Source of the DNA: an uncultured Alphaproteobacteria bacterium
GTDB taxonomy: Bacteria; Pseudomonadota; Alphaproteobacteria; SP197
Reading direction: 5' to 3'
DNA: 64,000 nucleotides
NCBI GenBank assembly: GCA_943787175.1
Contig: CALSLK010000008.1
Location: 62,001 to 126,000, forward strand
The notes under the pieces are model-generated. The model did no database searches. It saw only the letters and a program-made list of their open reading frames with translations, and was not told where the DNA came from. Made by a program: the position numbers and the translations under genes. This document shows, piece by piece, positions 18,279 through 26,198 of the stretch (its first letter is position 1; the number at the start of each line of letters is the position of its first letter).

Positions 18279-18338
18279 CTAGACCCAGGTCATCGCCAGA
18301 ACCAGCACAATGGCTGTGAACGTGAAGAACTGGTTCAT
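18279..18338 (-). CDS. Putative 19-residue membrane micropeptide
   Basis: MNQFFTFTAIVLVLAMTWV: an almost wholly hydrophobic single-helix peptide, with AAAGGGG 8 nt before the ATG. It lies in a 242-nt gap between the divergent MFS and cyclophilin genes, just outside a GCCCC..GGGGC hairpin (18343-18361). Too short to support by composition; offered because of the ribosome site and the clean membrane segment. Confidence 0.3.
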   Translation of the reverse strand: MNQFFTFTAIVLVLAMTWV

Positions 18339-18438
18339 GACAGAAGCCCCTTTTTCTTTGGGGCGGAAACCCCTAGGTTCGCGCCCAAGATTGCACCCTG
18401 ATCTTGAAGACAAACCAAAATCCCAGACCGGAGTTCCC

Positions 18439-18987
18439 ATGACACGTCGCTTCCTGCTTTTCCCTATGGTCTTTGCTGTCATGCTTTCACTGGTTTCGGC
18501 ATCGCAGGCAGAGGACCTTGAAAACATGCTCTACATGAATCTCGAATCTGGTCGTGTGACCATCAAGCTGCGCCCCGATCTGGCGCCCAACCACGTTAAG
18601 CGCATCAAGGAGTTGGCGCGTGAGGGATTTTATGATGGCGTGGTGTTCCACCGTGTCATTCCCGGTTTCATGGCCCAGACCGGTGATCCCACGGGGACTG
18701 GCAGCGGCGGATCCGGCCAGAACCTGAAAGCCGAATTCACGCTGACACCCCATGTGCGCGGCACGGTTTCAATGGCCCGGGCGCAGAGCCCCGACAGTGC
18801 TGACAGCCAGTTCTTCTTTGTCTACGACACGGCTCCCCATCTCGACGGCCAGTACACCGTCTGGGGTGAGGTAACCGAAGGCATGGAGCTGATTGATGGT
18901 CTGAAAATGGGCACGGCTGCGGGTAATGGCCTTGTTGATGACCCCGACCGTATCGTCAGCATGGAAGTTGCTGCTGACGCCGAGTAA
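18439..18987 (+). CDS. Exported cyclophilin-type peptidyl-prolyl isomerase
   Basis: 182 residues: Sec signal peptide (FLLFPMVFAVMLSLVSASQA) then a short bacterial cyclophilin domain with the family motifs FHRVIPGFMAQTGDPTGTGSGG and DSQFFFVYDTAPHLDGQYTVWG split across about residues 70-150. Catalyses proline cis-trans isomerisation in the periplasm. Start at 18439 gives the signal peptide; GGAG lies upstream. Confidence 0.93.
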   Translation: MTRRFLLFPMVFAVMLSLVSASQAEDLENMLYMNLESGRVTIKLRPDLAPNHVKRIKELAREGFYDGVVFHRVIPGFMAQTGDPTGTGSGGSGQNLKAEFTLTPHVRGTVSMARAQSPDSADSQFFFVYDTAPHLDGQYTVWGEVTEGMELIDGLKMGTAAGNGLVDDPDRIVSMEVAADAE

Positions 18988-19095
18988 GTCCGCGGCGCGG
19001 GTTTCGTCATTGAGAGTTTGACGTTACCTTTGCTGGAATTTCCTGGGCCACACGGGAGTAACCGTGTGGCCCTTAACTTTTCCGGAGAAGACGAT

Positions 19096-19521
19096 ATGAC
19101 GACGGCGAAGACTGGCGACAAGGTCCGCATTCACTATACCGGCAGCCTTGATGACGGGCATGTTTTTGACAGTTCTGAGGGTCGCGACCCTCTGGAATTT
19201 ACCTTGGGTTCGCGCCAGGTGATTGCCGGTTTTGATTCTGGTGTGGAAGGTATGGCAGTCGGCGAGAAGAAGACCGTCGCAATTGAACCTGAGGATGCTT
19301 ATGGCAACCACAACCCCGACATGGTTCAGAAGGTCCAGCGCACTCAGTTTCCTGAAGATGCCGACATCAAGGTCGGAACCCAGTTTCAGGCGTCAACCGA
19401 TGGTGGACCCGTCGTTGTGACGGTTGTTGCGATGGATAATGACGAAGTCACCATCGACGCCAATCATGCCCTTGCCGGCAAACGTCTGAACTTCGCATTG
19501 GAACTGGTCGAAATCGTCTGA
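19096..19521 (+). CDS. FKBP-type peptidyl-prolyl isomerase, SlyD-like
   Basis: 141 residues. FKBP core VRIHYTGSLDDGHVFDSS and DPLEFTLGSRQVIAGFDSGV, then the insert-in-flap region with EPEDAYGNHNPDMVQKV, as in SlyD/FkpB. It lacks the metal-binding His/Cys-rich tail of E. coli SlyD. GGAGAAGACGAT precedes the ATG. Cytoplasmic folding helper; follows the periplasmic cyclophilin on the same strand by 108 nt. Confidence 0.93.
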   Translation: MTTAKTGDKVRIHYTGSLDDGHVFDSSEGRDPLEFTLGSRQVIAGFDSGVEGMAVGEKKTVAIEPEDAYGNHNPDMVQKVQRTQFPEDADIKVGTQFQASTDGGPVVVTVVAMDNDEVTIDANHALAGKRLNFALELVEIV

Positions 19522-19536
19522 CGCTGATCAGTTGAA

Positions 19537-21369
19537 TCAACCGATGTTGAGGCGCCCTGCGGCAGCAAGGTTTTCAGCATCGGCGGCTTCAAGGCCCGGC
19601 GCGAACAGAAAACCCTGTGCATAGTCGCAACCTGCCTTTCGGATCATGGCCAACTGATCGTGGCGTTCGATACCTTCGGCAACGACACGCATACCCATGC
19701 GGTGGGCCATCTCGGTGATGGTCTCCACGATCACCCTGCTTCTGGGGCTGGTGTCGAGTGTGCTGATGAAGCTTCGGTCGATCTTCAAAACGTCATAGGG
19801 CATCGCCTGGAGCAGATGGAGGGAAGAATACCCCGTTCCGAAATCGTCAATGCAGATACGCACGCCCAGGCGTTTGATGTCAGCCAGTGCTTCGGCGACT
19901 TTTTCGGGGTACTCGACAACGGTGGATTCGGTGATCTCAAGGTGGAGCGCCTCACGCGGCAAATCATAGGTGTCGATGGCTGATTTCAGGTCACGGGCGA
20001 GATCATGCTCGCCAAGTTGCCGGGCAGAGACATTGACGGTAACGAACAGGCTTGGATCGTGTTGCAGCCAGGAAGAAAGCTCCTTTGCAGCCATATCGAG
20101 TGCCAGCCTGCCAAGCGGCACGATCAGGTTGGAGTCCTCGGCTACCTTGATGAAGATTTCAGGCTCAACGGCATCCAGGCCATCCTGACCCCAGCGGACC
20201 AGGCCTTCGAATCCGACCAGACGGAAGGTCTCGATATCGATGATGGGTTGATAGGCCAGACGCAGTTCCTTGCGCCGGATGGCTTGGCGAAGTTGGGCAT
20301 CCATCTGATAGCGCGTCTGCGCTGTTGAGCGCATGACATCGTCAAAGATGGCTGCCCGCATGCCCGGTTCATCCTTGGCACGTGCCAGTGCGGTCATGGC
20401 GTCGCGCACCAGGTCACCGCCAGTCGCAACGGTGCGATTGCCCAGTGCGATGCCCATGCCAACCTTGACTTCAATGTCGAGTCCGTCGATCTGGATCGGA
20501 GGAGACAGGGCTGCTTCCACACGGGCGGCAAAGTCCGTGGCATCTTCATGCGAAGAAAGATCTTCGATCACGCAGCCGAATGTCCCGCCGTCCAGATGAC
20601 CCACCGTGTCGGAAGGTCGCACAACGCCCTCCAGACGGCGCGCGACGGCGGCCAGCACGGCCGTAGCACGTTCGTGGCCGAGTTCTTCGCTGATCATGCG
20701 GATGCGATCGATTTCAATCAGCGTGATGCCGAATGTCCGGTCACGGTCTCGCGCGCAACGGCGCAATTCCTGGGCAAGCCGGTCCATGAACAGCGTGCGA
20801 TTGGGCAGCCCTGTTGAAGGGTCATGAAGAACCGTGTGCTCAAGCTGCAATTCACGGGCCTTCCAGTGCGTGATGTCACTGTGGACGATGGTCTTGCCAC
20901 CGCCCGGCACCAACCTGGTCGAAACATGCAGCCATTTTCCATGGGCCGAGAGTTCTTCGTAGTCACACGGTGCGATCGCATGCAGGGCCATACGCCGAAC
21001 GGTCAGATCAGATTGCGTCCCGGTCTGATCGTGGGGCATGGGAAGGGCGATACGCTGGCGCGTGCCTTCACGCAGGATTTCGGCGCTTTCAGGCAGTTGC
21101 CCGTAGCGTTGGCGCGAGGCTGCCAATGCGTTGACCAGCTCTTCAAAGGATTTACCGAGGTCCAGGTGACAGGCTGCGTCACCATAAAGCGTCACCAGGG
21201 CAGAGTTGTAGTGGCTGATACGGTCGTTGGCATCGAGCACCAGAATGGCGTCGGACAGGCTGTCGAGCGCGGGCAGGATAGATGCGGCGCCACGCCTGTG
21301 TTTCCCCGAATCCTGCGATTCGGACACGTCTTGCGTCTTCACGCGGCTGCTTTTGTCGCTGTGAGCCAT
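19537..21369 (-). CDS. PAS-GGDEF-EAL protein, probable c-di-GMP phosphodiesterase
   Basis: About 610 residues from the ATG at 21369. A PAS-like sensor (LSDAILVLDANDRISHYN, ~37-60) and a second PAS-like segment precede a GGDEF domain whose signature is degenerate (DGGTF at 260-264 instead of GGDEF), so cyclase activity is unlikely. The EAL domain keeps EGLVR (388-392), NVSARQ, LEITES, DDFGTGYSSL, LKIDRSF and VAEGIE, i.e. the metal and catalytic residues. Predicted to hydrolyse c-di-GMP, with the dead GGDEF perhaps serving as a GTP sensor. No membrane segments. Confidence 0.88.
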   Translation of the reverse strand: MAHSDKSSRVKTQDVSESQDSGKHRRGAASILPALDSLSDAILVLDANDRISHYNSALVTLYGDAACHLDLGKSFEELVNALAASRQRYGQLPESAEILREGTRQRIALPMPHDQTGTQSDLTVRRMALHAIAPCDYEELSAHGKWLHVSTRLVPGGGKTIVHSDITHWKARELQLEHTVLHDPSTGLPNRTLFMDRLAQELRRCARDRDRTFGITLIEIDRIRMISEELGHERATAVLAAVARRLEGVVRPSDTVGHLDGGTFGCVIEDLSSHEDATDFAARVEAALSPPIQIDGLDIEVKVGMGIALGNRTVATGGDLVRDAMTALARAKDEPGMRAAIFDDVMRSTAQTRYQMDAQLRQAIRRKELRLAYQPIIDIETFRLVGFEGLVRWGQDGLDAVEPEIFIKVAEDSNLIVPLGRLALDMAAKELSSWLQHDPSLFVTVNVSARQLGEHDLARDLKSAIDTYDLPREALHLEITESTVVEYPEKVAEALADIKRLGVRICIDDFGTGYSSLHLLQAMPYDVLKIDRSFISTLDTSPRSRVIVETITEMAHRMGMRVVAEGIERHDQLAMIRKAGCDYAQGFLFAPGLEAADAENLAAAGRLNIG

Positions 21370-21598
21370 CAAATTGCCCCGACTTTGTCGTACCCCAAAT
21401 GCGACAGGTCGTGTCAGCCAACACGGCGCCCTGTGGGGCAATCATAAACACTTTCACTGGGTTAGGAAGCTTTCTTCATCAAATCAATGACGGTGGCATG
21501 AATGCTGCAGAGAAGAGGCCGTTGCTTATGGTGCCCGATCATGGGTAAAGATAGTGTGTCAATTCAGCACGCAAGCGCCGCTCCAAAGGATCACGACT

Positions 21599-21874
21599 AT
21601 GGCCATGATGCAGTCCAACGGCATGAAGTCGACGCCCAAGATCAAGGCGGAAGTGGAAATGATGACCCATGACGGTGTGATGCTGAAAGGCAAGTTCTTC
21701 ACCGTCCCGTCCCAGCGCGTTCTCGACGTCCTGAATGACGAACGGGCGTTCCTCCCGTTCGAGACCGAAGATGGTGATATCTACATCATCAACAAGCAGT
21801 TCGTGGCGCGGATTCAGCCCATCGGGCAGCAGGTTCAGTCGGCCAAGGCAGCACCGACCTGGTTGGGCCAATAG
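21599..21874 (+). CDS. Small conserved-looking protein of unknown function
   Basis: 91 residues from the ATG at 21599 (AAAGGA upstream). Basic N-terminus, then a compact beta-type pattern with MTHDGVMLKGKFFTVPSQR and LPFETEDGDIYIINKQFVA, resembling small ligand- or RNA-binding barrels. No signal peptide, no cysteine. Family not recognised with certainty. Confidence 0.65.
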   Translation: MAMMQSNGMKSTPKIKAEVEMMTHDGVMLKGKFFTVPSQRVLDVLNDERAFLPFETEDGDIYIINKQFVARIQPIGQQVQSAKAAPTWLGQ

Positions 21875-21980
21875 AGGCCTTTGTCGATTTGGTGCTGGAC
21901 AGGGGGCCATGACTCTCCGCTAACATGATCGCGTCCACGGGGGGCAGGGCCTCTCGTTTCAGCGACCAGGGAGGTCAGAC

Positions 21981-23561
21981 ATGTCCAACGAAAAGTTTCC
22001 GGTATCACGCCGGCGTTTCATGGAAGGTACCGCTGCAGGCGCAGCGGTCGCGGCTGCCACGACGACTGGGCCGGCCTTTGCAGAATCCAGCGATACACTT
22101 CGCGTGCGCAACTATTCCGATATTCAGATTCTTGACCCGGCATACATTCTCTCGGCGCCGGAAACCGATGTGAACCTGTGTACCATGCACGGGCTGGTGA
22201 CGCTCAAATCCGGCGATGATTGGGATTGGCAGCTTGATGCCGCTTCCGAGATCGACCAGGTAGACGAGACGCATATCAACTTCACCATGCGCGATGACAT
22301 TGGCTGGACCAACGGGTTCGGCGAAATGACGGCGCACGATGTGAAGTTCTCCTATGAACGTGTTGCAGACCCCGAAATGGCTTCGCCCTATTCGGAAGAC
22401 TGGATCGCGCTTGATCGCGTTGAAGTGCATGATGACCGCACAGGTACGATTGTGCTGACAGAGCCCTATGCGCCGCTCTGGACAACAACGATGCCCTCTG
22501 GCCGTGGCATGATCGTCTGCAAGGATGCAGTCGAAGCGCTTGATGGCAAACGTTATGAAGCTGAGCCGCCGGCTGTTTCGGGCCCCTATGAAATTACCAA
22601 ATGGAGTCCTTCGCAAAGGCTGACGCTGTCGGCGATCGAGGGTTACACGGGCCCCAACGCCAATCCTGACTTCAAGACAATCGAGATTTACCCCATCGTG
22701 GACGAGCAGGCAGCCGAGGTTGGTTTCCTGGCCGGTGACCTCGACATCACAACCGTTCCGGTGACATCGCTGCTGACACTGCGTGATGCGATGCCTGAAG
22801 GGGCCAGCCTGCTGGAGCATCCCTCACTCAAGTATGTCTGGATGGGCATTAACCAGGACAACGAGCTCTTCTCGGACATCCGCCTGCGCCGCGCTGCGCA
22901 GTATGCTGTCAACGTGAACCAGATTCTCGAGGCGGCTTACTTTGGCGTCGCCCAGCCGGCAACCGGGATCATTCCTCCGGGACTGGTGGGGCATCGCAAC
23001 AAACCCATCGTCCCCTATGAGGGCGATCCGGAGTTTGCCCGTCAGCTGATGGAAGAGGCCGGTGTGGGCGGTGGATTCTCCTGCCGCATCGATACCCTGA
23101 ACAAGTCGTCCTATACGGCGGCCTGCCAAGTGATCCAGTCCAACCTGGCAGATGTCGGCATCGATGCCGAGATCAATGTGCATGACCCAGGCGTGTGGTG
23201 GACCATGGGTGATGAATCGGCCGGTGATGACTGGAAGGAACTCCAGATCATGTATTCGCGCTTCTCCTCGAACCCTGATCCGGGCTGGTACAGCATGTGG
23301 TTCACGCCACAGCAGGTCGGTATCTGGAACTGGGAGCGTTTCAACAACGTCGATTTCGGCATGCTGCATGCCGAGGCGCTTGTCACCATGGACCCGGCGG
23401 CACGTAACGAGATGTACATCGAAATGCAGGACCTGATGGAAGAATCAGGCTGCTATCGTTTCATCACGCATGAACTCACGCCGACGCTCTATCGCGACAC
23501 GATTGTTCCGGCCCTGGGCCCGGATGGTCGCTATCTGCTGAAGGAATTCAAGATGGCCTGA
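21981..23561 (+). CDS. Family 5 ABC transporter solute-binding protein (Dpp/Opp-like), Tat-exported
   Basis: 526 residues. Tat signal SRRRFMEGTAAGAAVAAA with the twin arginines at residues 10-11, then an SBP_bac_5 domain (DIQILDPAYILS, then FTMRDDIGWTNGFGEMTAHDVKFSYER and the YAVNVNQIL region). Binds peptides or other oligomeric solutes in the periplasm. No permease or ATPase genes adjoin, so it is an orphan binding protein relying on a transporter elsewhere or on sensing. Strong terminator follows. Confidence 0.93.
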   Translation: MSNEKFPVSRRRFMEGTAAGAAVAAATTTGPAFAESSDTLRVRNYSDIQILDPAYILSAPETDVNLCTMHGLVTLKSGDDWDWQLDAASEIDQVDETHINFTMRDDIGWTNGFGEMTAHDVKFSYERVADPEMASPYSEDWIALDRVEVHDDRTGTIVLTEPYAPLWTTTMPSGRGMIVCKDAVEALDGKRYEAEPPAVSGPYEITKWSPSQRLTLSAIEGYTGPNANPDFKTIEIYPIVDEQAAEVGFLAGDLDITTVPVTSLLTLRDAMPEGASLLEHPSLKYVWMGINQDNELFSDIRLRRAAQYAVNVNQILEAAYFGVAQPATGIIPPGLVGHRNKPIVPYEGDPEFARQLMEEAGVGGGFSCRIDTLNKSSYTAACQVIQSNLADVGIDAEINVHDPGVWWTMGDESAGDDWKELQIMYSRFSSNPDPGWYSMWFTPQQVGIWNWERFNNVDFGMLHAEALVTMDPAARNEMYIEMQDLMEESGCYRFITHELTPTLYRDTIVPALGPDGRYLLKEFKMA

Positions 23562-23584
23562 TTGGCCCTCTTGTCTGACTAAGG

Positions 23585-23623
23585 AAAGGGCTGCCCTCTG
23601 TTCGAGAGCAGCCCTTTCTCTTT
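23585..23623 (+). terminator. Rho-independent terminator after the binding-protein gene
   Basis: Perfect 9-bp outer stem AAAGGGCTG / CAGCCCTTT (23585-23593, 23609-23617) plus an inner CTCT/AGAG stem, then a T-rich tract TCTCTTT. Placed 24 nt after the stop at 23561; the reverse orientation would serve the convergent BKACE gene. Confidence 0.85.
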
Positions 23624-23654
23624 GGCTGTGTTTCAAGGCTGCATTCTTGCGGCC

Positions 23655-24593
23655 CTAGAAATCCACCATGTCTCCGCCCTTGAGGTCCAGCATCTCGCGG
23701 GCCTCGGCAGGGGTGGCTACTTCCATGGAGAGGTCTTCCATGATGCGGCGGATCTTGGTGACCTGGGCGGCATTGCTTTCGGCCAGTTCGCCCTTGGAGA
23801 TGTAAAGGCTGTCCTCCAGCCCGACACGCACATTGGCTCCCATGATGGCGGCCATGGTGCACAGCGGCATCTGGTGGCGCCCGCCTGCCAGAACAGACCA
23901 GTGATAAGCATCACCGAACAGCCGGTCTGCTGTGTCCTTCATGAAGATGACGTTCTGATGATCGGCACCAATACCCCCAAGAATGCCGAAGATCGTCTGC
24001 ACAAAGATCGGCGGCTTGACGAGGCCGCGATCCAGCAGGTTCGCCATATTGTAGAGGTGGCCAACATCATAGCACTCGAACTCGAATTTCGTACCGTGCG
24101 TCTCTCCTAATTCCTTAAGAATATACTCCATATCATTGTAAGTATTGCGGAATATGAAGTCCTTGGAGTTCTCAATATGTTTGCGTTCCCAATCGTATTT
24201 GAACTCCTTGTAGCGCTCCAGCATGGGGAACAGGCCGAAGTTCATGGAGCCCATATTGAAGCTGCACATCTCCGGTTTGGCGCGCAGCGGGGCGGCCAGG
24301 CGTTCCTGGGGCGACATACCGTGACCACCGCCCGTGGTGATGTTGATGACGGCATCGCAGTTCTGTTTGATACGCGGCAGGAATTCCATGAAGACGTCAG
24401 GATCGGGGGTAGGGCTGCCGTCCTCGGGGTTGCGTGCATGCAGATGAATGATCGACGCGCCGGCCTCGGCCGCGGCAATCGACTGCTCAGCGATCTCGTC
24501 GGGCGTGATCGGCAGATGTGGTGACATGCTGGGTGTGTGGATCGAGCCCGTCACGGCACAGGTGATGATGACTTTCTTCTGTTTGCGAGCCAT
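23655..24593 (-). CDS. 3-keto-5-aminohexanoate cleavage enzyme family (BKACE, DUF849)
   Basis: 312-residue TIM-barrel of the beta-keto acid cleavage enzyme family, which condenses a beta-keto acid with acetyl-CoA, releasing acetoacetate and a new acyl-CoA. Zn ligands H50 and H52 in IIHLHARN are visible; NITTGGG and GGRHQMPLC and the GLEDSLY strand fit the family. Bases about 24103-24215 use AT-rich codons very unlike the rest of the gene (residues ~127-164). Stands alone, downstream of a HicA-like gene on the same strand (66 nt). Confidence 0.92.
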   Translation of the reverse strand: MARKQKKVIITCAVTGSIHTPSMSPHLPITPDEIAEQSIAAAEAGASIIHLHARNPEDGSPTPDPDVFMEFLPRIKQNCDAVINITTGGGHGMSPQERLAAPLRAKPEMCSFNMGSMNFGLFPMLERYKEFKYDWERKHIENSKDFIFRNTYNDMEYILKELGETHGTKFEFECYDVGHLYNMANLLDRGLVKPPIFVQTIFGILGGIGADHQNVIFMKDTADRLFGDAYHWSVLAGGRHQMPLCTMAAIMGANVRVGLEDSLYISKGELAESNAAQVTKIRRIMEDLSMEVATPAEAREMLDLKGGDMVDF

Positions 24594-24659
24594 GGCGCGC
24601 CTCCCTCTGATTATGTCTGTTGGTATCCTAACGTCAGGAGGCGACGCTACAATGATTCC

Positions 24660-24932
24660 CTACAGAGGATAGTCGCGTTCCGGATCAATGCCGCAGTCTT
24701 CCAGGAACTTGCGAATCTTCTGGACCTCTTCCTTTGGCACAGCATGTCCGGCCTCATGAAAGACCGCGCTGTGACCGTTCAGCTTGAAACCGACGCGGGC
24801 GCCCTGATGGTGTTTGGTATCGACCTCGCCTCCCAGCTCACCCACAACGGACTCAATATCCTTCATGGACATGTTTGCGCTGACAGGATGGGCGAAGATC
24901 CCGTGCAGGACTTTGCGATGACGGTGATTCAT
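24660..24932 (-). CDS. HicA-like small protein (dsRNA-binding-fold), no partner
   Basis: 90 residues resembling the HicA-like family found as solitary genes in Proteobacteria (N-terminal NHRHRKVLHGIFAHPVSANM, then a DIESVVGELGGEV helix, a short basic strand pair ARVGFKLNG, and C-terminal VPKEEVQKIRKFLEDCGI). Classical HicA has a catalytic His in a GSHH turn; here that turn reads HHQGARVGF, so the position is shifted. No HicB antitoxin gene adjoins. May be an RNA-binding protein rather than a toxin. Confidence 0.65.
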   Translation of the reverse strand: MNHRHRKVLHGIFAHPVSANMSMKDIESVVGELGGEVDTKHHQGARVGFKLNGHSAVFHEAGHAVPKEEVQKIRKFLEDCGIDPERDYPL

Positions 24933-25037
24933 GCTCGTGACTCCTTGTCTGTATGGGCTCAGACTTGCACGCGCGGGGAGAGCACGGTTTGACGTGTATC
25001 AAGCACCGTCGGGTATTGCCGATGAGGAGAGAAGATC

Positions 25038-25445
25038 ATGGATGAGTCAGGTGTGAACGTGATTGCTGTTCTGGTGGCCGGCGTGGCGAGCTTTGCGTTT
25101 GGTGCGGCGTATTACATGAGCCTGTCAAAACCGTGGATGGCAGCCGTTGGCAAGACCGAGGCCGAGGTCAAGGCCAACAACAATCCCATGGTCTTTGTTG
25201 TCGCCATCGTCGCTCAATTGGTCATGGCCTACACCATGGCCCGGGTCATGGCCTGGCAGGGTGACATGAACATCGGTGCCGGCATCAGCATTGCCATCAC
25301 CCTTTGGGTTGGCTTCATCGTCGCATCAATGGCCGTCAATCACGGCTTCCAGGGTGCCAAACGCTCGCTGACCATCATCGACAGCGGCCACTGGCTCGGC
25401 GTGTTGCTGGTGCAGAGCGTGGTCATCGCGCTTTTTGGCGTCTGA
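25038..25445 (+). CDS. DUF1761 membrane protein
   Basis: 135 residues with four hydrophobic helices and the DUF1761 hallmarks FAFGAAYYMSLSKPW near the N-terminus and HGFQGAKRSLTIIDSGHWLG near the C-terminus. Function of the family unknown. Followed 28 nt later by a LysE family exporter on the same strand. Confidence 0.88.
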   Translation: MDESGVNVIAVLVAGVASFAFGAAYYMSLSKPWMAAVGKTEAEVKANNNPMVFVVAIVAQLVMAYTMARVMAWQGDMNIGAGISIAITLWVGFIVASMAVNHGFQGAKRSLTIIDSGHWLGVLLVQSVVIALFGV

Positions 25446-25473
25446 AGCACGACGCAGAGTTCAGGAGAGATCG

Positions 25474-26109
25474 TTGTTCTCGTACGATCTGGCGCATTGG
25501 GTTACCTTTGTCGCCGCAGTCATCCTGCTGGAGATTTCCCCTGGCCCCGACATGGCCTTTTATCTGGGGCACACCGTCAGGGGCGGTATTCGCAATGGTA
25601 TGACAGCCCTGTCAGGGGTCTGGTTCGGCGTCTTTGGCCACATTCTGCTCGCGGTTTCAGGCCTTTCGGCGATCCTGGCTGCTTCTGCAATGGCGTTTTC
25701 CGTCGTGAAATGGGCCGGCGTTCTCTATCTGGTCTGGCTCGGCATCCAGAGTTTGCGCAGCACCGGCGGATCGTTGGACGAGGATGCCGCAATCCCGCAG
25801 GCAAGCCGGTGGCGGATTTTTCGCCAGGGTGCGCTGATCGATCTGCTCAACCCCAAGGTCGCGCTGTTCTTCCTGGCCTTCCTGCCACAGTTCGTTGTTC
25901 CCGGATCGGGCCCCATATGGGCGCAGCTTCTGTTCCACGGCATCGTTCTGATGGTCGTGTCGGTCATCATCCAGCCGCCCATCGTGTTGCTGAGTGGCCT
26001 GGTCACCAGAAAACTCCGGTCAAGCAACGCCTTTGCCAAGTGGCTGGATCGCAGCCTCGGCGCGCTGCTACTCGCCCTTGCCGCCAAACTGGCACTGACG
26101 GAACGCTAG
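25474..26109 (+). CDS. LysE/RhtB family exporter
   Basis: 211 residues, about six membrane helices, with the family motif EISPGPDMAFYLGHTVRGG near the N-terminus and the LLNPKVALFFLAFLPQFV segment near the middle. Exports amino acids or related compounds. The start is taken as TTG at 25474 because AGGAGAG lies 5-10 nt before it; the frame is also open upstream into the DUF1761 stop. Confidence 0.9.
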   Translation: MFSYDLAHWVTFVAAVILLEISPGPDMAFYLGHTVRGGIRNGMTALSGVWFGVFGHILLAVSGLSAILAASAMAFSVVKWAGVLYLVWLGIQSLRSTGGSLDEDAAIPQASRWRIFRQGALIDLLNPKVALFFLAFLPQFVVPGSGPIWAQLLFHGIVLMVVSVIIQPPIVLLSGLVTRKLRSSNAFAKWLDRSLGALLLALAAKLALTER

Positions 26110-26198
26110 GTTGCACTAGAGACGAAGCTGCTCCTTACGGTGCCGCCTTCGAGGGCAGCTTGGCGTCTGGTCACGCACAACCCACGCCAGGAATCGTA

